Counted from the stretch's first letter, positions 30,159-39,827 are shown. The stretch: 64,000 bases of DNA from Mycolicibacterium flavescens (GCA_900637135.1 LR134353.1:2666001-2730000); one strand, 5' to 3'. The notes: generated by a model not told the origin, from the letters alone. A program made the numbers and translations.

Positions 30159-30593
30159 TCAGCCCTCCACCATCTGGCGCAGATTGGTCAGCGTGCGCCC
30201 CATCGTCCGGCCGACCTGGCGCGCGGCCACCCGGTCGGCGATCAGGCCCAAAAGATTGCCCGCGGATTCGTAGGACAACCGGAACGTCACCTTGGTGCGG
30301 CCGTCCCCGGTTTCGCGCAACCGGAACCGGCCGCGTTGTGAGACTCCGGTGAGCCCGATCCAGGACACCTCACGCGGCGCGTCGAACTCGACGACCTCCA
30401 CGGTGCCGCCGATCGGCACCGAACCGACCTTCCAGTGCACGGTGTAGCGGGACCCGAGGCCGGCGGGCGGATCGGTCATCGTCTCCCAGCGCTCCAGGCT
30501 GGCCATGAAGTCCGGATAGCACTGCGGATCACTGACCACCTTCCACACCTGGTCGCGGTCGGCGTCGATGACGCATTGGCGTTGAACTCTCAT
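30159..30593 (-). CDS. SRPBCC-family protein (polyketide cyclase/dehydrase-like)
   Basis: 144-residue ligand-binding fold: VQRQCVIDADRDQVWKVVSD, ETMTDPPAGLGSRYTVHWK and TKVTFRLSYESAGNLLGLI. The frame is open far upstream, but the real start is the ATG at 30593, five bases after the acyltransferase stop; the longer frame is antisense-like. Mycobacterial relatives are often linked to lipid genes and may bind lipid intermediates. No catalytic residues are evident. Confidence 0.9.
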   Translation of the reverse strand: MRVQRQCVIDADRDQVWKVVSDPQCYPDFMASLERWETMTDPPAGLGSRYTVHWKVGSVPIGGTVEVVEFDAPREVSWIGLTGVSQRGRFRLRETGDGRTKVTFRLSYESAGNLLGLIADRVAARQVGRTMGRTLTNLRQMVEG

Positions 30594-30598
30594 CGTCG

Positions 30599-31444
30599 TC
30601 AGCCCAGAACCGGGAACCGTCGGGTGGCGGCCAATTTGTCGACTCCTGCCTGCAGGCTGCTCAACACCTTGTCGTTGATGACGTCGTCGTCGCTGGCCGC
30701 GATGTCGTCGGCATCGATGGGATCCTGCACCTCGATCGCGATCTTCGTCGGCAGGGGCAGCCGCGGGATGAAGTCGCTGACGGTCAGCCCCCACGGCGGC
30801 GCCAGCAGGATGGGCACGCTCTTGAGGCGGGCCAGCCGGTCGGCCCTCAGCAGTCGCGCCAACCACTGGCCCCGGTCGAGGAACAACGCGGCTTCCTGGC
30901 CGCCGACGCTGGCGACGGGCACGATCGGCACACCGGCGTCGCGGGCGAGTTTCACGTAGCCCTTGCGACCGCCGAAATCGACCTCGTGTCGGTGCCACGA
31001 CGGGCGGAACACCTCGTAGTCGCCGCCCGGGTACACCAGAAGCGCCCCGCCGGACTCCAGCGCCAGCTTGGCATTCTCGTGGTTGGCGGCCACGGTGCCG
31101 AACTTGCGCAGCGAACCCAGGCCCGGCATCGAGACGACGAGATTGTGTGCGAGCTGATAGAACGGCCGCTCGACGCCGAAGTACGAGCTGAACGCCAGCG
31201 TGAACACGAACGTGTCGGGCGGGAGGTTGCCACCGCTGTGGTTGCCCACCAGCAACACGGGGCCGTCGGCGGGGATGCGGTCCAGGCCGCGGACGTCGGC
31301 GCGGAAGTACAACGACGCCAGCAGCCACAGCCCCGGCAGCTGTTCACGGATGTAGTCCGGATCGCGCTGGTCCAGATCCGCCTTCGGAACCCGGTCGGCC
31401 ACCTGCTGCTTGGCCCATCCGAGAACGTCGTCGATCGCAGCCAT
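30599..31444 (-). CDS. Lysophospholipid acyltransferase family protein (PlsC-like)
   Basis: 281-residue acyltransferase. The HX4D-type site is in a widened form, VGNHSGGNLPPDTFVF, as in a group of mycobacterial acyltransferase-like proteins; ALLVYPGGDYEVFRPSWHRH is the second conserved block and GRKGYVKLARDAGVPIVPVA the third. It would acylate a glycerolipid or wax-type substrate; the exact acceptor is unknown. It forms an operon with the SRPBCC gene and is divergent from the di-iron protein gene. Confidence 0.88.
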   Translation of the reverse strand: MAAIDDVLGWAKQQVADRVPKADLDQRDPDYIREQLPGLWLLASLYFRADVRGLDRIPADGPVLLVGNHSGGNLPPDTFVFTLAFSSYFGVERPFYQLAHNLVVSMPGLGSLRKFGTVAANHENAKLALESGGALLVYPGGDYEVFRPSWHRHEVDFGGRKGYVKLARDAGVPIVPVASVGGQEAALFLDRGQWLARLLRADRLARLKSVPILLAPPWGLTVSDFIPRLPLPTKIAIEVQDPIDADDIAASDDDVINDKVLSSLQAGVDKLAATRRFPVLG

Positions 31445-31529
31445 GTACGTGTTATAGACGCGCCCCGCCTACCGCAAACCTGCCCTCCCGCCCACCGCAC
31501 GTAGACTGTGCGGCACGAAGGAGGAGCCG

Positions 31530-32483
31530 ATGGCACTATCGCCGGCCCGCCCTGGGGGCCATTTGCCGGCTCAGCCGGTGGAAGCCCTACGTCCACGCCG
31601 TTTCGCACACGAGGTCGACCCCGGCCCGGTACAGATCCAGGCCCGCAAGGTGCATTTCGACCTGTCCGGAGTACCCCTCGAGTGGATCCCCGGCCATCCG
31701 GTGGCGTCCACGATGATCAACCTGTTCAACGTGGTGCTGCCCGCCGCCGAGCACTGGTTCGTCCGCACCTACAACGAGGCGCTGCCCTTGGTGAGGGATC
31801 CCAAGCTCGCCGACGACATCCGCGGCTTCATCGGCCAGGAGGCGACGCACGCCGCAGCCCACGACGATGTGATCTCCGACTTCCTCATCGGCAACGGGGT
31901 CGACCCGAAGCCGATGCTGGACCTCGTCGGCTATATGTTTGAAAAGGTCTTGGCGCCAAAGCATTTCGATGACCCCGAACGGCGCCTCAGCAACCTGTGC
32001 GAGCGGCTGTGGCTGATCGCGGCGATCGAGCACTACACCGCGGTGCTCGGTGACTTCGCGCTGAACTCGACCTGGGACGACCACGGCGCGGACCCGACCC
32101 TGGTCGATTTGTTCCGCTGGCACGGCAGCGAAGAGGTCGAGCATCGCTGCGTCGCCCACGACGTGGCGGTCTACTTCCACGACAGCTATCCGGACCGGAT
32201 CCGGGCGATGACGGTCGCTGCGACGGCGATGTTCACCTTCTTCCAACGCGGCACCTGGTACCTGCTGAAGTCCGATCCCAGCAGCGACATCGGCTGGTTC
32301 CAGATGCAGCGCCTGCGGATGCGCGACTCCGAACTGGGCCTGTTGCCGAAGTTCCGGACCCTGTTCGGGGCGAACACGCTGTCCTACTTCCGGCCCGGTT
32401 ACTCGCCCGAGGACATGGGGTCGACCGCCCAGGCCGTGGCCTACCTGGCCACCTCACCCGCCGCGCGCGCCGCGCACCGTTGA
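31530..32483 (+). CDS. PF10118-type metal-dependent protein with ferritin-like di-iron motifs
   Basis: 317-residue protein of the family named predicted metal-dependent hydrolase. The sequence shows a four-helix di-iron ligand set in order: E74 (LPAAEHWF), E104-xx-H107 (IGQEATHAAAH), E167 (IAAIEHYTA) and E202-xx-H205 (GSEEVEHRCVAHD). This E, ExxH, E, ExxH order is the hallmark of ferritin-like di-iron oxygenases and desaturases. Its stop overlaps the start of a ferredoxin-type reductase gene (TGATG). I therefore infer an oxygenase rather than a hydrolase; the substrate is unknown. Ribosome site GGAGGAG before the ATG. Confidence 0.88.
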   Translation: MALSPARPGGHLPAQPVEALRPRRFAHEVDPGPVQIQARKVHFDLSGVPLEWIPGHPVASTMINLFNVVLPAAEHWFVRTYNEALPLVRDPKLADDIRGFIGQEATHAAAHDDVISDFLIGNGVDPKPMLDLVGYMFEKVLAPKHFDDPERRLSNLCERLWLIAAIEHYTAVLGDFALNSTWDDHGADPTLVDLFRWHGSEEVEHRCVAHDVAVYFHDSYPDRIRAMTVAATAMFTFFQRGTWYLLKSDPSSDIGWFQMQRLRMRDSELGLLPKFRTLFGANTLSYFRPGYSPEDMGSTAQAVAYLATSPAARAAHR

Positions 32484-33589
32484 TGGGTCTGCGCGAGCGC
32501 TACCGGCAACTGCCTGCCCATCCGCTGCGGCCGGGACGGCGCTACGCGATGATCGGGATCGCCGACGTCGTGATCAATTCAATGGAAGCGTTGGCCGGCG
32601 CCGTCCGCAAGGTCACAGCTCCCCGCGAGCTCGACCGCACCCTGACCCTGCGGGTCGCCGAGCGTGAGGTGGTGGCCCGCGACGAGAACGTCGTGGCGTT
32701 GACGCTGGTCGCCGCCGACGGCGAACCGCTGCCCCGGTGGCATCCCGGCTCGCACATCGACATCACGCTGCCCAGCGGGCTGGTGCGGCAGTACTCGCTG
32801 TGCGGCGATCCCGCCCGCACCGACAGCTACCGCATCGCGGTGCGGCGCATCCCCGACGGCGGCGGCGGGTCGATCGAAGTGCACGAGGGGCTGCACCCGG
32901 GCGCGACCGTGACCTCACACGGGCCCCGCAACGCGTTCCCGCTGACCGTTCCCGGTTACGGCTCCCCCACCCGACGGCTGCGGTTCGTCGCAGGCGGCAT
33001 CGGCATCACCCCGATCCTGCCGATGCTGCGGCTGGCGCAAGCGCTGGGTGTCGAGTGGTCGATGGTGTACACCGGCCGCAGCCACGACAGCCTCCCGTTC
33101 ATCGAGGAAGTCGCACGGTTCGGCTCTCGCATGCAGATTCGCACCGACAACGTCGACGGACTGCCTGACGCCGACGACCTGCTCGGCGACTGCCCCGACG
33201 GCACCGCGGTCTACGCGTGCGGTCCGGCGGCGATGCTGACCGTCATCCGCGAGCGGCTGGTCGGGCGCGACAACGTGGAACTGCATTTCGAACGGTTCGC
33301 CGCCCCGCCCGTCGAGGACGGCACGACCTTCTCGGTGACGGTGGCCGCACGCGACCAGACCATCGACGTCGGCGCCGAGGAGACGCTGCTCGCAGCGCTG
33401 CGCAGATCCGGTGTTCAGGCGCCGTATTCGTGCCAGCAGGGCTTCTGCGGTACGTGTCGCACCCGGGTGCTGGCCGGCGCCGTCGACCACCGCGACACGC
33501 TGCTCACCGACACCGAACGCGACGGCGGGCTGATGCTGATCTGCATCTCCCGCGCCGCCGAAGGTTCCCATCTGACACTCGATCTGTAG
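32483..33589 (+). CDS. Ferredoxin-NAD(P)H reductase with C-terminal [2Fe-2S] domain
   Basis: 368-residue three-domain electron carrier: flavin-binding domain ([20 protein letters not shown]), NAD-binding domain ([20 protein letters not shown], then [10 protein letters not shown]) and a plant-type [2Fe-2S] domain with CQQGFCGTC and a later cysteine in LMLICIS. The first 55 residues include a membrane-proximal stretch. It is the layout of phthalate-dioxygenase-type reductases. The ATG shares a base with the stop of the PF10118 gene, so the reductase most likely feeds that di-iron protein. Confidence 0.93.
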   Translation: MGLRERYRQLPAHPLRPGRRYAMIGIADVVINSMEALAGAVRKVTAPRELDRTLTLRVAEREVVARDENVVALTLVAADGEPLPRWHPGSHIDITLPSGLVRQYSLCGDPARTDSYRIAVRRIPDGGGGSIEVHEGLHPGATVTSHGPRNAFPLTVPGYGSPTRRLRFVAGGIGITPILPMLRLAQALGVEWSMVYTGRSHDSLPFIEEVARFGSRMQIRTDNVDGLPDADDLLGDCPDGTAVYACGPAAMLTVIRERLVGRDNVELHFERFAAPPVEDGTTFSVTVAARDQTIDVGAEETLLAALRRSGVQAPYSCQQGFCGTCRTRVLAGAVDHRDTLLTDTERDGGLMLICISRAAEGSHLTLDL

Positions 33590-33609
33590 TCGTCTCGTAC
33601 TATTCGCCC

Positions 33610-35058
33610 ATGCCGTTGGCCGAGGGGGAGACTTTCGCCGGATACACCATCGTGCGACTACTCGGCTCCGGCGGAATGGGCGAGGTCTATCTGGCCGACC
33701 ATCCGCGCCTGCCCCGACGCGACGCGCTCAAGGTGCTTCCCGCGTCGGTGTCGGCCGACGACGAGTACCGCAGACGGTTCCAGCGTGAGGCCGACATCGC
33801 GGCCACGCTGTGGCACCCGCACATCGTCGGGATCCACGATCGCGGCGAGGCCGACGGCCAGATCTGGATCTCGATGGACTACGTCGACGGCACCGACGCG
33901 GGGCAGCTGCTGAAGGAGCACCATCCCAACGGCATGCCTCCGACGGAGGTCGCCGCGATCGTCGCCGCCATCGCCGACGCCCTGGACTACGCCCACCAGG
34001 GCGGCCTGCTGCACCGCGATGTCAAACCCGCCAACATCCTGCTCGCCAGGCCCGAGGCAGACGATCGGCGAATCCTGTTGGCCGACTTCGGCATCGCCCG
34101 CTGGGCGGACGACGTCAGCGGTCTCACCGCGACCAACATGACGGTGGGCACGGTGTCCTACGCCGCGCCCGAGCAGTTGATGGGTGAAACGCTCGACGGC
34201 CGCGCCGATCAATATGCGTTGGCCGCCACCGCATTTCATCTGCTGACCGGGTCGCCGCCGTTTCGCAACTCGAATCCGGCCGTGGTCATCAGCCAGCACC
34301 TGTCGGCGGCGCCGCCCGCGATTGGCTCCCACCGACCGGACCTCGCGAACCTGGACCCCGTGCTGGCCAAGGCGCTGTCGAAGAACCCCAAAGACCGGTT
34401 CGAGCGTTGCGCGGACTTCGCCAGGGCGCTCAGCCACCACCTCGGCGTCGCCTCGTCGGACCCCGACAGCACCCGACTCGCCGTGGCCGCCGCCCAACCG
34501 AAGAAGTCGTGGCTGCGGCCGGGGTTGCTGGTGCCCGCGGTGCTCGCGGTGCTGCTGGTCGCCGCGGTCGTGGTGGCAGCCTTCCTGTTCGGCGAGGAAC
34601 GCGCGAACGCCCCGGGCAGGTCGGCGACAGCTGCGTCGTCAACGCCGCCAGCCGCACCTCCTCCTCCACCGCCGCCTCCGCCGCCGCCGACGACCACGGC
34701 GACCGACACTCCCACGACCACCGCCACCGACGACGACGCCGCCACCACAACGGCGTCCACGCCCGCCGACGACTCCGCCGCGGTGATCGGGGCCGACTGC
34801 TCCCCCGAGGGCGCGACCGCCCAGACCGACGACGGTTCGACCGCCTACTGCTCGACCCTGCAGAGCACGGGCGCCACGATCTGGTCACTGACCGAGGGCG
34901 ATGTCCCGAGCCCGACGGTCACCACCGAGGTGACCGACCCACCGCTGCCGGTCGCTGAGGAATCGCCGGTCCGGGTGTGCATGGAGCAGACCGGCCAGAC
35001 CCGCCGCGAGTGTCGCCGGGACATCCGGGAAAGCAACGGTTTGCCGCCGCTGCCATGA
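33610..35058 (+). CDS. pknF: Transmembrane serine/threonine protein kinase, PknF-like
   Basis: 482-residue receptor-type kinase. Kinase domain at 12-275: glycine loop [13 protein letters not shown], lysine K41 (DALKVLP), catalytic loop HRDVKPAN with D137, DFG at 159-161 and activation loop [20 protein letters not shown] membrane helix ([20 protein letters not shown]) is followed by proline- and threonine-rich linkers and an extracellular domain with four cysteines ([29 protein letters not shown]). The start [20 protein letters not shown] is strongly PknF-like; the long frame upstream is a shadow. Unlike M. tuberculosis, no FHA-ABC transporter gene follows. Confidence 0.94.
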   Translation: MPLAEGETFAGYTIVRLLGSGGMGEVYLADHPRLPRRDALKVLPASVSADDEYRRRFQREADIAATLWHPHIVGIHDRGEADGQIWISMDYVDGTDAGQLLKEHHPNGMPPTEVAAIVAAIADALDYAHQGGLLHRDVKPANILLARPEADDRRILLADFGIARWADDVSGLTATNMTVGTVSYAAPEQLMGETLDGRADQYALAATAFHLLTGSPPFRNSNPAVVISQHLSAAPPAIGSHRPDLANLDPVLAKALSKNPKDRFERCADFARALSHHLGVASSDPDSTRLAVAAAQPKKSWLRPGLLVPAVLAVLLVAAVVVAAFLFGEERANAPGRSATAASSTPPAAPPPPPPPPPPPTTTATDTPTTTATDDDAATTTASTPADDSAAVIGADCSPEGATAQTDDGSTAYCSTLQSTGATIWSLTEGDVPSPTVTTEVTDPPLPVAEESPVRVCMEQTGQTRRECRRDIRESNGLPPLP

Positions 35059-35930
35059 AATACGCCGTCGTCGCGCCCGTTGCGGCGGGCGTCACCGCAG
35101 ACCCCGCCTTCATGGCCGCGTTCGCCACGCATTTGGAGGCCTGCGGGTTCGAGTCACTGGTCGTGGTCGAGCACACCGTGCTGATGTCGGAGTACACCAG
35201 CGTCTACCCCTACGACGCGTCTGGCCGGGTCGAACTGCCCGCCGACTGCGACGTGCCCGATCCGCTCGACCTGCTCGCCTTCCTGGCCGGTCACACCCCG
35301 CGACTGGGCCTCGCCACCGGCGTGCTCGTGCTGCCCAACCATCACCCCGTCGTGTTGGCCAAGCGGGTGGCGACCGTCGACGCGCTCTCGGGCGGACGAC
35401 TGCGGTTGTGCGTGGGGACGGGATGGCTCAAAGAGGAGATCGAGGCGTGCGGGGCCGACTTCGGCAGCCGGGGCCGGCGCGTCGACGAGCAACTCGCCGT
35501 GCTGCGGCTGCTCTGGCAGGACCGCCCCGAAGGAGCCGACTTCCACGGCGAGTTCTTCGATTTCGACAACGCCATGTGCTACCCGAAGCCGCTGTCGCAC
35601 ATACCAATTCACATCGGAGGACACAGCAGGGCGGCGGCAAGGCGAGCGGGTAGGCTCGGCGACGGGTTTCAACCGCTCGGCGTCGGCGGCGCAGAACTGG
35701 CCGAACTCGTCTCGTTGATGCGCGAGGAGGCCGAACGGTGCGGGCGTGACCCCAATGCGCTGGAACTCTCGCTCGGGCATCTCGTTACCAAGATCGACAG
35801 TGAGCGGGCGGCCAAACTGGAGGCGCTCGGTGCGGACCGCTTGATCCTGGCCATGCCGCCGACGGCCGATATCGACGAAGCGCGCGACGCGTTGAACGCG
35901 TGCGCGCAGCGGCTGGGGCTTGGCGCATGA
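35055..35930 (+). CDS. F420-dependent LLM-class oxidoreductase
   Basis: 291-residue luciferase-like flavin/F420 oxidoreductase: [59 protein letters not shown] and [20 protein letters not shown]. The last motif is typical of the F420-dependent subgroup. Its ATG overlaps the kinase stop (ATGA), so it is co-translated with a sensor kinase, and its own stop overlaps the next gene the same way. The substrate is unknown. Confidence 0.92.
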   Translation: MKYAVVAPVAAGVTADPAFMAAFATHLEACGFESLVVVEHTVLMSEYTSVYPYDASGRVELPADCDVPDPLDLLAFLAGHTPRLGLATGVLVLPNHHPVVLAKRVATVDALSGGRLRLCVGTGWLKEEIEACGADFGSRGRRVDEQLAVLRLLWQDRPEGADFHGEFFDFDNAMCYPKPLSHIPIHIGGHSRAAARRAGRLGDGFQPLGVGGAELAELVSLMREEAERCGRDPNALELSLGHLVTKIDSERAAKLEALGADRLILAMPPTADIDEARDALNACAQRLGLGA

Positions 35931-36487
35931 GGCTGCGCACCGCCGATCGACTGGCGCTGGCCGACCTGGTGCACGTCTACGCCTCCGCCGTCGACGACCG
36001 CCGCTTCGACGATGTCGTCGAGCTGTTCACCGAGAACGCCGAGCTGCGGCTGCCGGACCCGCCGCGGGCGCTGGAGCCGGTGCGCCGCCACCAGGGCCGC
36101 GACGGGGTGCGGGCGGCGATGGCCTCATTGGCCGCGGTGCCCAGGACCGAACACGCGATCGTCGGCGAGGTGTACGCCGCGGCCGACGAACCCGACTACG
36201 CACTCGGCCGCATCACCTGCATCGCCCACCACTGGACGGTCAGCGACGGTCAGGCGTCCGATCTGGTGTGGCATCTGCGCTATGACGACGAGTACCTGCG
36301 GACACGGGCCGGCTGGCGAATCCACGGCCGCGCGTTGACGATCAATGCGATCGAGACGCGACCGGTGCGTCGTCTGCGATTGCCGCCAGCAACAGGTCCA
36401 GCAGGACCCGCTGACCCTTCAACAGCTTGGACCGAGCCTGCGCCACGGAAAACCAACCCACCCGGTCGATTTCGGGAAACTCCCTGA
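35927..36487 (+). CDS. SnoaL/NTF2-like protein with antisense-overlapping 3' extension
   Basis: 186-residue protein. The first 145 residues are an NTF2-like cone: LRTADRLALADLVHVYASAV, RRFDDVVELFTENAELRLPD, then WHLRYDDEYLRTRAGWRIHG. Such proteins act as small isomerases, dehydratases or ligand binders. It is the third gene of an ATGA-linked operon with the kinase and LLM genes. The last 48 codons run antisense through the 3' end of the Nudix gene and are rich in P, A and T, so they may be non-conserved tail. Confidence 0.82.
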   Translation: MRLRTADRLALADLVHVYASAVDDRRFDDVVELFTENAELRLPDPPRALEPVRRHQGRDGVRAAMASLAAVPRTEHAIVGEVYAAADEPDYALGRITCIAHHWTVSDGQASDLVWHLRYDDEYLRTRAGWRIHGRALTINAIETRPVRRLRLPPATGPAGPADPSTAWTEPAPRKTNPPGRFRETP

Positions 36488-36833
36488 TCGTGCCCGACCC
36501 TCTCGGCCACTCCATGGTGAACGTGTTGGAGAAGGTGCCGTCCAGGTCGAGGTCGCCGCGCACCGCGAATGCGGTGACGATCTTGCCGCTCGGCTGTTTG
36601 ACGGGTGCGAACTCGATGCGCGGGCCTTCCGGCGGGCGCTTACCCAGTTCCTCTTCGAATTCACGGCGCGCGACGGCCCACGGGTCCTCGCCCTCGTCGT
36701 ATTCGCCCTTGGGGATCGACCAGGCCCCTTCGTCCTTGCGCGCCCAGAACGGCCCGCCCGGGTGGCCGATGAGCACCTCGACTGCGCCGTCGCGCACCCG
36801 GTAGAGCAGCAGTCCCGCACTCAGCTTCGGCAC
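36342..36833 (-). CDS. Nudix hydrolase
   Basis: 163-residue Nudix protein: MPKLSAGLLLYRVRDGAVEV, GPFWARKDEGAWSIPKGEYD and a Nudix box running from GEYDEGEDPWAVAR into REFEEELGK, with all key acidic residues. The C-terminal half has FSNTFTMEWPRGSGTIREFP. It hydrolyses a nucleoside diphosphate linked to another group; the substrate is unknown. Its last 146 bases overlap the convergent SnoaL-like gene. Confidence 0.93.
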   Translation of the reverse strand: MPKLSAGLLLYRVRDGAVEVLIGHPGGPFWARKDEGAWSIPKGEYDEGEDPWAVARREFEEELGKRPPEGPRIEFAPVKQPSGKIVTAFAVRGDLDLDGTFSNTFTMEWPRGSGTIREFPEIDRVGWFSVAQARSKLLKGQRVLLDLLLAAIADDAPVASRSH

Positions 36834-36941
36834 GCCCTCATTTTTCCTTCCGCGAGCGACCGTGTCTGCACCGCGACACGCCGCGCCCAGGCGTACAAGA
36901 GAGATCGGTCGCGGACCGCGAGTGGCACGAGACGGTCAGCG

Positions 36942-37133
36942 CTAGTACTTGCGGTCGCCCTCGCTGCTGTCGAAGAAGTCCCAGTCGCCATCGTCGTTCT
37001 TGACCTCCATGCGCCAGCCGAGCTCGGGGTCGGCCTTCTGGTCGACGAACCAGGCGTGGGCGTCGTCGGCGCTCTCGATGTCCTTCGTGTCGACAACCTC
37101 GCCCTTGGGATTCAGCACGCGATAAGTAGCCAT
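36942..37133 (-). CDS. Small conserved hypothetical protein, 63 aa
   Basis: MATYRVLNPKGEVVDTKDIE and HAWFVDQKADPELGWRMEVK form a compact hydrophilic protein rich in D, W and K, with FFDSSEGDRKY at the end. There is no signal peptide or membrane segment. I do not recognise a named family, but the ordered composition, unlike the shadow frames here, supports a real gene. It sits between the Nudix and NDH-2-like genes on the same strand. The 108 bases between it and the Nudix gene show nothing clear. Confidence 0.75.
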   Translation of the reverse strand: MATYRVLNPKGEVVDTKDIESADDAHAWFVDQKADPELGWRMEVKNDDGDWDFFDSSEGDRKY

Positions 37134-37166
37134 GCCGACACAGTTCCCCGGTTCAACGGGTTTGAA

Positions 37167-38477
37167 TCAGCCGGCTTTCGGCGTCGGAATACCCTCGCTG
37201 GCCGAGAACTCCGCGTCCTCCTGCGTGGACAGCCCGAACGAGACGACGGGCCGGTCGAAGAACACATCGGTCAGATATGCCAGTGTTACCGCCCAGCGGT
37301 TGACGAACCGCGGAATGGCGTATACGTGGTAAGCCCGGGTCACGACCTTGGCGGGAAAGCCCGACAACTGGATGTTGAGCGGATTGGCCACGGCGTAGCG
37401 CGGGCCCAGGTCGACGACCAGCCCCATGTTGCGGTGCTTGTAACGCTTCGGCTTGCCCACACCGAGGCTGGCTGCGACATTGCGCGCCAACACCTTTCCC
37501 TGCCGGGTGGCGTGCTGGGCGGTCGGCGGCGTGATCTTGCCCGGCTGTGTGACGTCGGGCACCGCGGCGGCATCGCCCGCAGCGAATACCCCGGAATGGC
37601 CGGGAACCTGGAGCTCGGTGGTCACTTTCAGCCGGCCGCGCTCGGTCGGCAGCCCGAGCTTTTCGATCAGCGGCGCTCCCGTCACACCGGTGACCCACGC
37701 CACGGTATGGGTGCGGACCAGCGAATCATCGCTGAGCACAACGTGTTCGGCGTGCACTTCCTTGAGCGTGACCCCCAGCCGGACATCGATGCCACGCTCT
37801 TTGAGCACACGCTGCGCCGCAGCGCCCAACTTCTCCCCGACTTCCGGCATCACCTGCTCGGCGAGGTCGAGCAGCAGGAATTTGACTTCGCTCGGGTCGA
37901 AGCCCATCTGGTTGGCGGCCGAGTCGGCCAGCGCCCGCAGTTGCACCGCGAGTTCCGTCCCCGAGTACGACGCGCCGATCACGACGATCGTGCGCCGTGC
38001 CTGACGGCGGCCCGGATCGTCGTCGACGTCGGCCAGTTCGAGTTGCTGGATCACGTGATCGCGCAGATACAACGCCTCGGCGGTCGACTTGAGACCACGC
38101 GCGTGCTCGGCGAGGCCGGGCACGTCGAACAGCTTGGTGACCGAACCGGGCGTCAGCACCAGCCGATCCCATGACAGCGCGCGCGACCGTTCCTCGGGAT
38201 CGGTGAACGTGACGGTGCGTCCTTTGAAGTCGACCTCGTCGACCCGGCCGCGGATCGCCTGCACGCCGCGTAAGGCGTTGGCCAGCGGGATCGCGACGAA
38301 GCGGGCATCGACCAAGCCGCCCGCGACGTCCGGCAACAGCGGCGTGTACAACATGTAGTCGACCGGCGAGATGAGTGAGATCTCGACGTCTGCGCGCTCT
38401 CTACGCAATTTCTTGGCCAGAGTCCGCGCACATTCGAAACCGGTGAAGCCGCTGCCGACGATTACCACGGAGGTCAT
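37167..38477 (-). CDS. Type II NADH dehydrogenase-like flavoprotein (Rv1812c-like)
   Basis: 436-residue pyridine nucleotide-disulfide oxidoreductase. FAD motif VVIVGSGFTGFECARTLAKK, NAD motif IVVIGASYSGTELAVQL, TPGSVTKLFDVPGLAEHARG, and GVFAAGDAAAVPDV before the C-terminal half. The end has amphipathic hydrophobic segments (NRWAVTLAYLTDVFF) that could sit on the membrane, as in NDH-2. It would pass electrons from NADH to menaquinone. Start ATG at 38477; the longer frame upstream is antisense to the neighbouring gene. Confidence 0.9.
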   Translation of the reverse strand: MTSVVIVGSGFTGFECARTLAKKLRRERADVEISLISPVDYMLYTPLLPDVAGGLVDARFVAIPLANALRGVQAIRGRVDEVDFKGRTVTFTDPEERSRALSWDRLVLTPGSVTKLFDVPGLAEHARGLKSTAEALYLRDHVIQQLELADVDDDPGRRQARRTIVVIGASYSGTELAVQLRALADSAANQMGFDPSEVKFLLLDLAEQVMPEVGEKLGAAAQRVLKERGIDVRLGVTLKEVHAEHVVLSDDSLVRTHTVAWVTGVTGAPLIEKLGLPTERGRLKVTTELQVPGHSGVFAAGDAAAVPDVTQPGKITPPTAQHATRQGKVLARNVAASLGVGKPKRYKHRNMGLVVDLGPRYAVANPLNIQLSGFPAKVVTRAYHVYAIPRFVNRWAVTLAYLTDVFFDRPVVSFGLSTQEDAEFSASEGIPTPKAG

Positions 38478-38522
38478 GGGCCCGACTGTACGGAACCGGT
38501 CCCGGCGGGGAATGCTGGAGGC

Positions 38523-39335
38523 ATGACGCGCCCGGAACCTCTGCGCCGATTCGATCCGTTCCGACCCATCGACATGTTGACCGCGTCGTGGTCGTCGGCC
38601 GCGGTAACGCCGGTCACCACAGGCGCCGCCGCGGCGTACCGCACGCTGTTCATGACGGTGCGCCGGCTGGTGGTGGGCAGGCGGCTCAGCGTCAAACTCG
38701 ATGAGGCGGACCTGACGCTGACGGTCACCGAGTTCGACTCGCATCTCGACCCCCGCGGCCTGTCGGTCGGCCAGCTCAACGACGTCCGGCTCGCCGCACG
38801 CGACATCCGGTGCAACGAGGCGCGGTTCGACCATGCCACCGCGGTGTTGCACAACGTCCACATACGACCGACGGCACCACCGGTCCTGGTCGCGGCGCCC
38901 GTCGATCTGACGCTGGAGATTCCGGCGCCGGTTCTCGACGACGTGTTCCGTTGGGCCGCGCCGAGGCTCGCGGGCGCGATCGGCGCCGACGGTGTGGCCC
39001 GGCTGCGCCTTGCACGACGACCGGGGGCCGGCCACCTCGAGGTCGACGCCCATCTCGACGGCTCGACGCTGTGGCTCAAACCACGTTGCATCACCTTTCG
39101 CCGGACCCGCTGTCCGCTGCCGGCGCGGACCCCGGCCTATCCCGTGCGGCTGCCCGAACTGCCGCACGGTGTCCAACTGACCGGAATCAGCTTCGCGCCG
39201 GGGGTGGTACGGCTGTCGGCATCGGTGGCGGAGTGGCGGATGGACCTGCCGCTGACCAGGCTCGAGGACATTCTCGGACAGTTGAGCGCCGTCGGCCGTC
39301 CGCTGCAACTGAGCCGGTTGGGCCGCCTGCTCTGA
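38523..39335 (+). CDS. DUF2993/LmeA-like lipid-binding protein candidate
   Basis: 270-residue protein without a clear signal peptide: LTLTVTEFDSHLDPRGLSVG, VRLAARDIRCNEARFDHATA and GVQLTGISFAPGVVRLSASV form alternating strands as in DUF2993 (LmeA) proteins, which bind phospholipids or mature lipomannan in mycobacteria. The similarity is by pattern only. It is divergent from the NDH-2-like gene with 45 bases between starts. The 186 bases after it carry no gene I can support. Confidence 0.75.
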   Translation: MTRPEPLRRFDPFRPIDMLTASWSSAAVTPVTTGAAAAYRTLFMTVRRLVVGRRLSVKLDEADLTLTVTEFDSHLDPRGLSVGQLNDVRLAARDIRCNEARFDHATAVLHNVHIRPTAPPVLVAAPVDLTLEIPAPVLDDVFRWAAPRLAGAIGADGVARLRLARRPGAGHLEVDAHLDGSTLWLKPRCITFRRTRCPLPARTPAYPVRLPELPHGVQLTGISFAPGVVRLSASVAEWRMDLPLTRLEDILGQLSAVGRPLQLSRLGRLL

Positions 39336-39521
39336 CGTTATTGCGCACACCGAACAACGTTGCGCCGCTTAAAATCTGCCATTCTTTCGGCCATTTCCTG
39401 CCAGGGAATCAAACCGGCTCCTTCTTCGTTGCCGCCTATGAGCCGATCGAACGCGCCCAACACCGAAATTCGTTGGCGGAAGACCGCTTCGGCGGCTCGC
39501 AGACATGGAAAGAGGCAGCAT

Positions 39522-39827
39522 ATGAAGAAGATAGGAATCGCAGCTGTAGCGAGCGGACTGGCAGCCGCCCTGATCGGGCTGGCCGCACCGGTGGCCGCCG
39601 CACCTTCGGGGGGGCAGAACGCACAGGACACCATCAACCAGCTCAAGGCTGAGGGATACAGGGTCGTCGTCACTCAGGTGGGCACCGCCCCGCTGAGCGA
39701 GGCCGAGGTGGTCGCGGTCCGCGAGGGCCCCACCTTCACCCGGATCGATGCGGGCAGCCCGGTGATCGGGAGTAGCCATAACTTCATCACGCATCAGGAC
39801 CGTCTCGTCTACGTAGACGTCAAGTAG
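39522..39827 (+). CDS. Small secreted protein, 101 aa
   Basis: Signal peptide MKKIGIAAVASGLAAALIGL ending AAPVAAA, then a short mature domain with NAQDTINQLKAEGYRVVVTQ, TAPLSEAEVVAVREG and HQDRLVYVDVK. There are no cysteines. The NQLKAEGYRV stretch recalls the small mycobacterial exported proteins with a single alpha/beta unit, such as the one at 29742. AAAGAGG precedes the ATG. A strong hairpin terminator follows 23 bases after the stop. Confidence 0.85.
   Translation: MKKIGIAAVASGLAAALIGLAAPVAAAPSGGQNAQDTINQLKAEGYRVVVTQVGTAPLSEAEVVAVREGPTFTRIDAGSPVIGSSHNFITHQDRLVYVDVK

Noticed and set aside
38478..39350. Long upstream extension of the NDH-2-like frame
   Set aside because: The added residues are antisense to the gene at 38523-39335, and the FAD motif starts right at the ATG at 38477.
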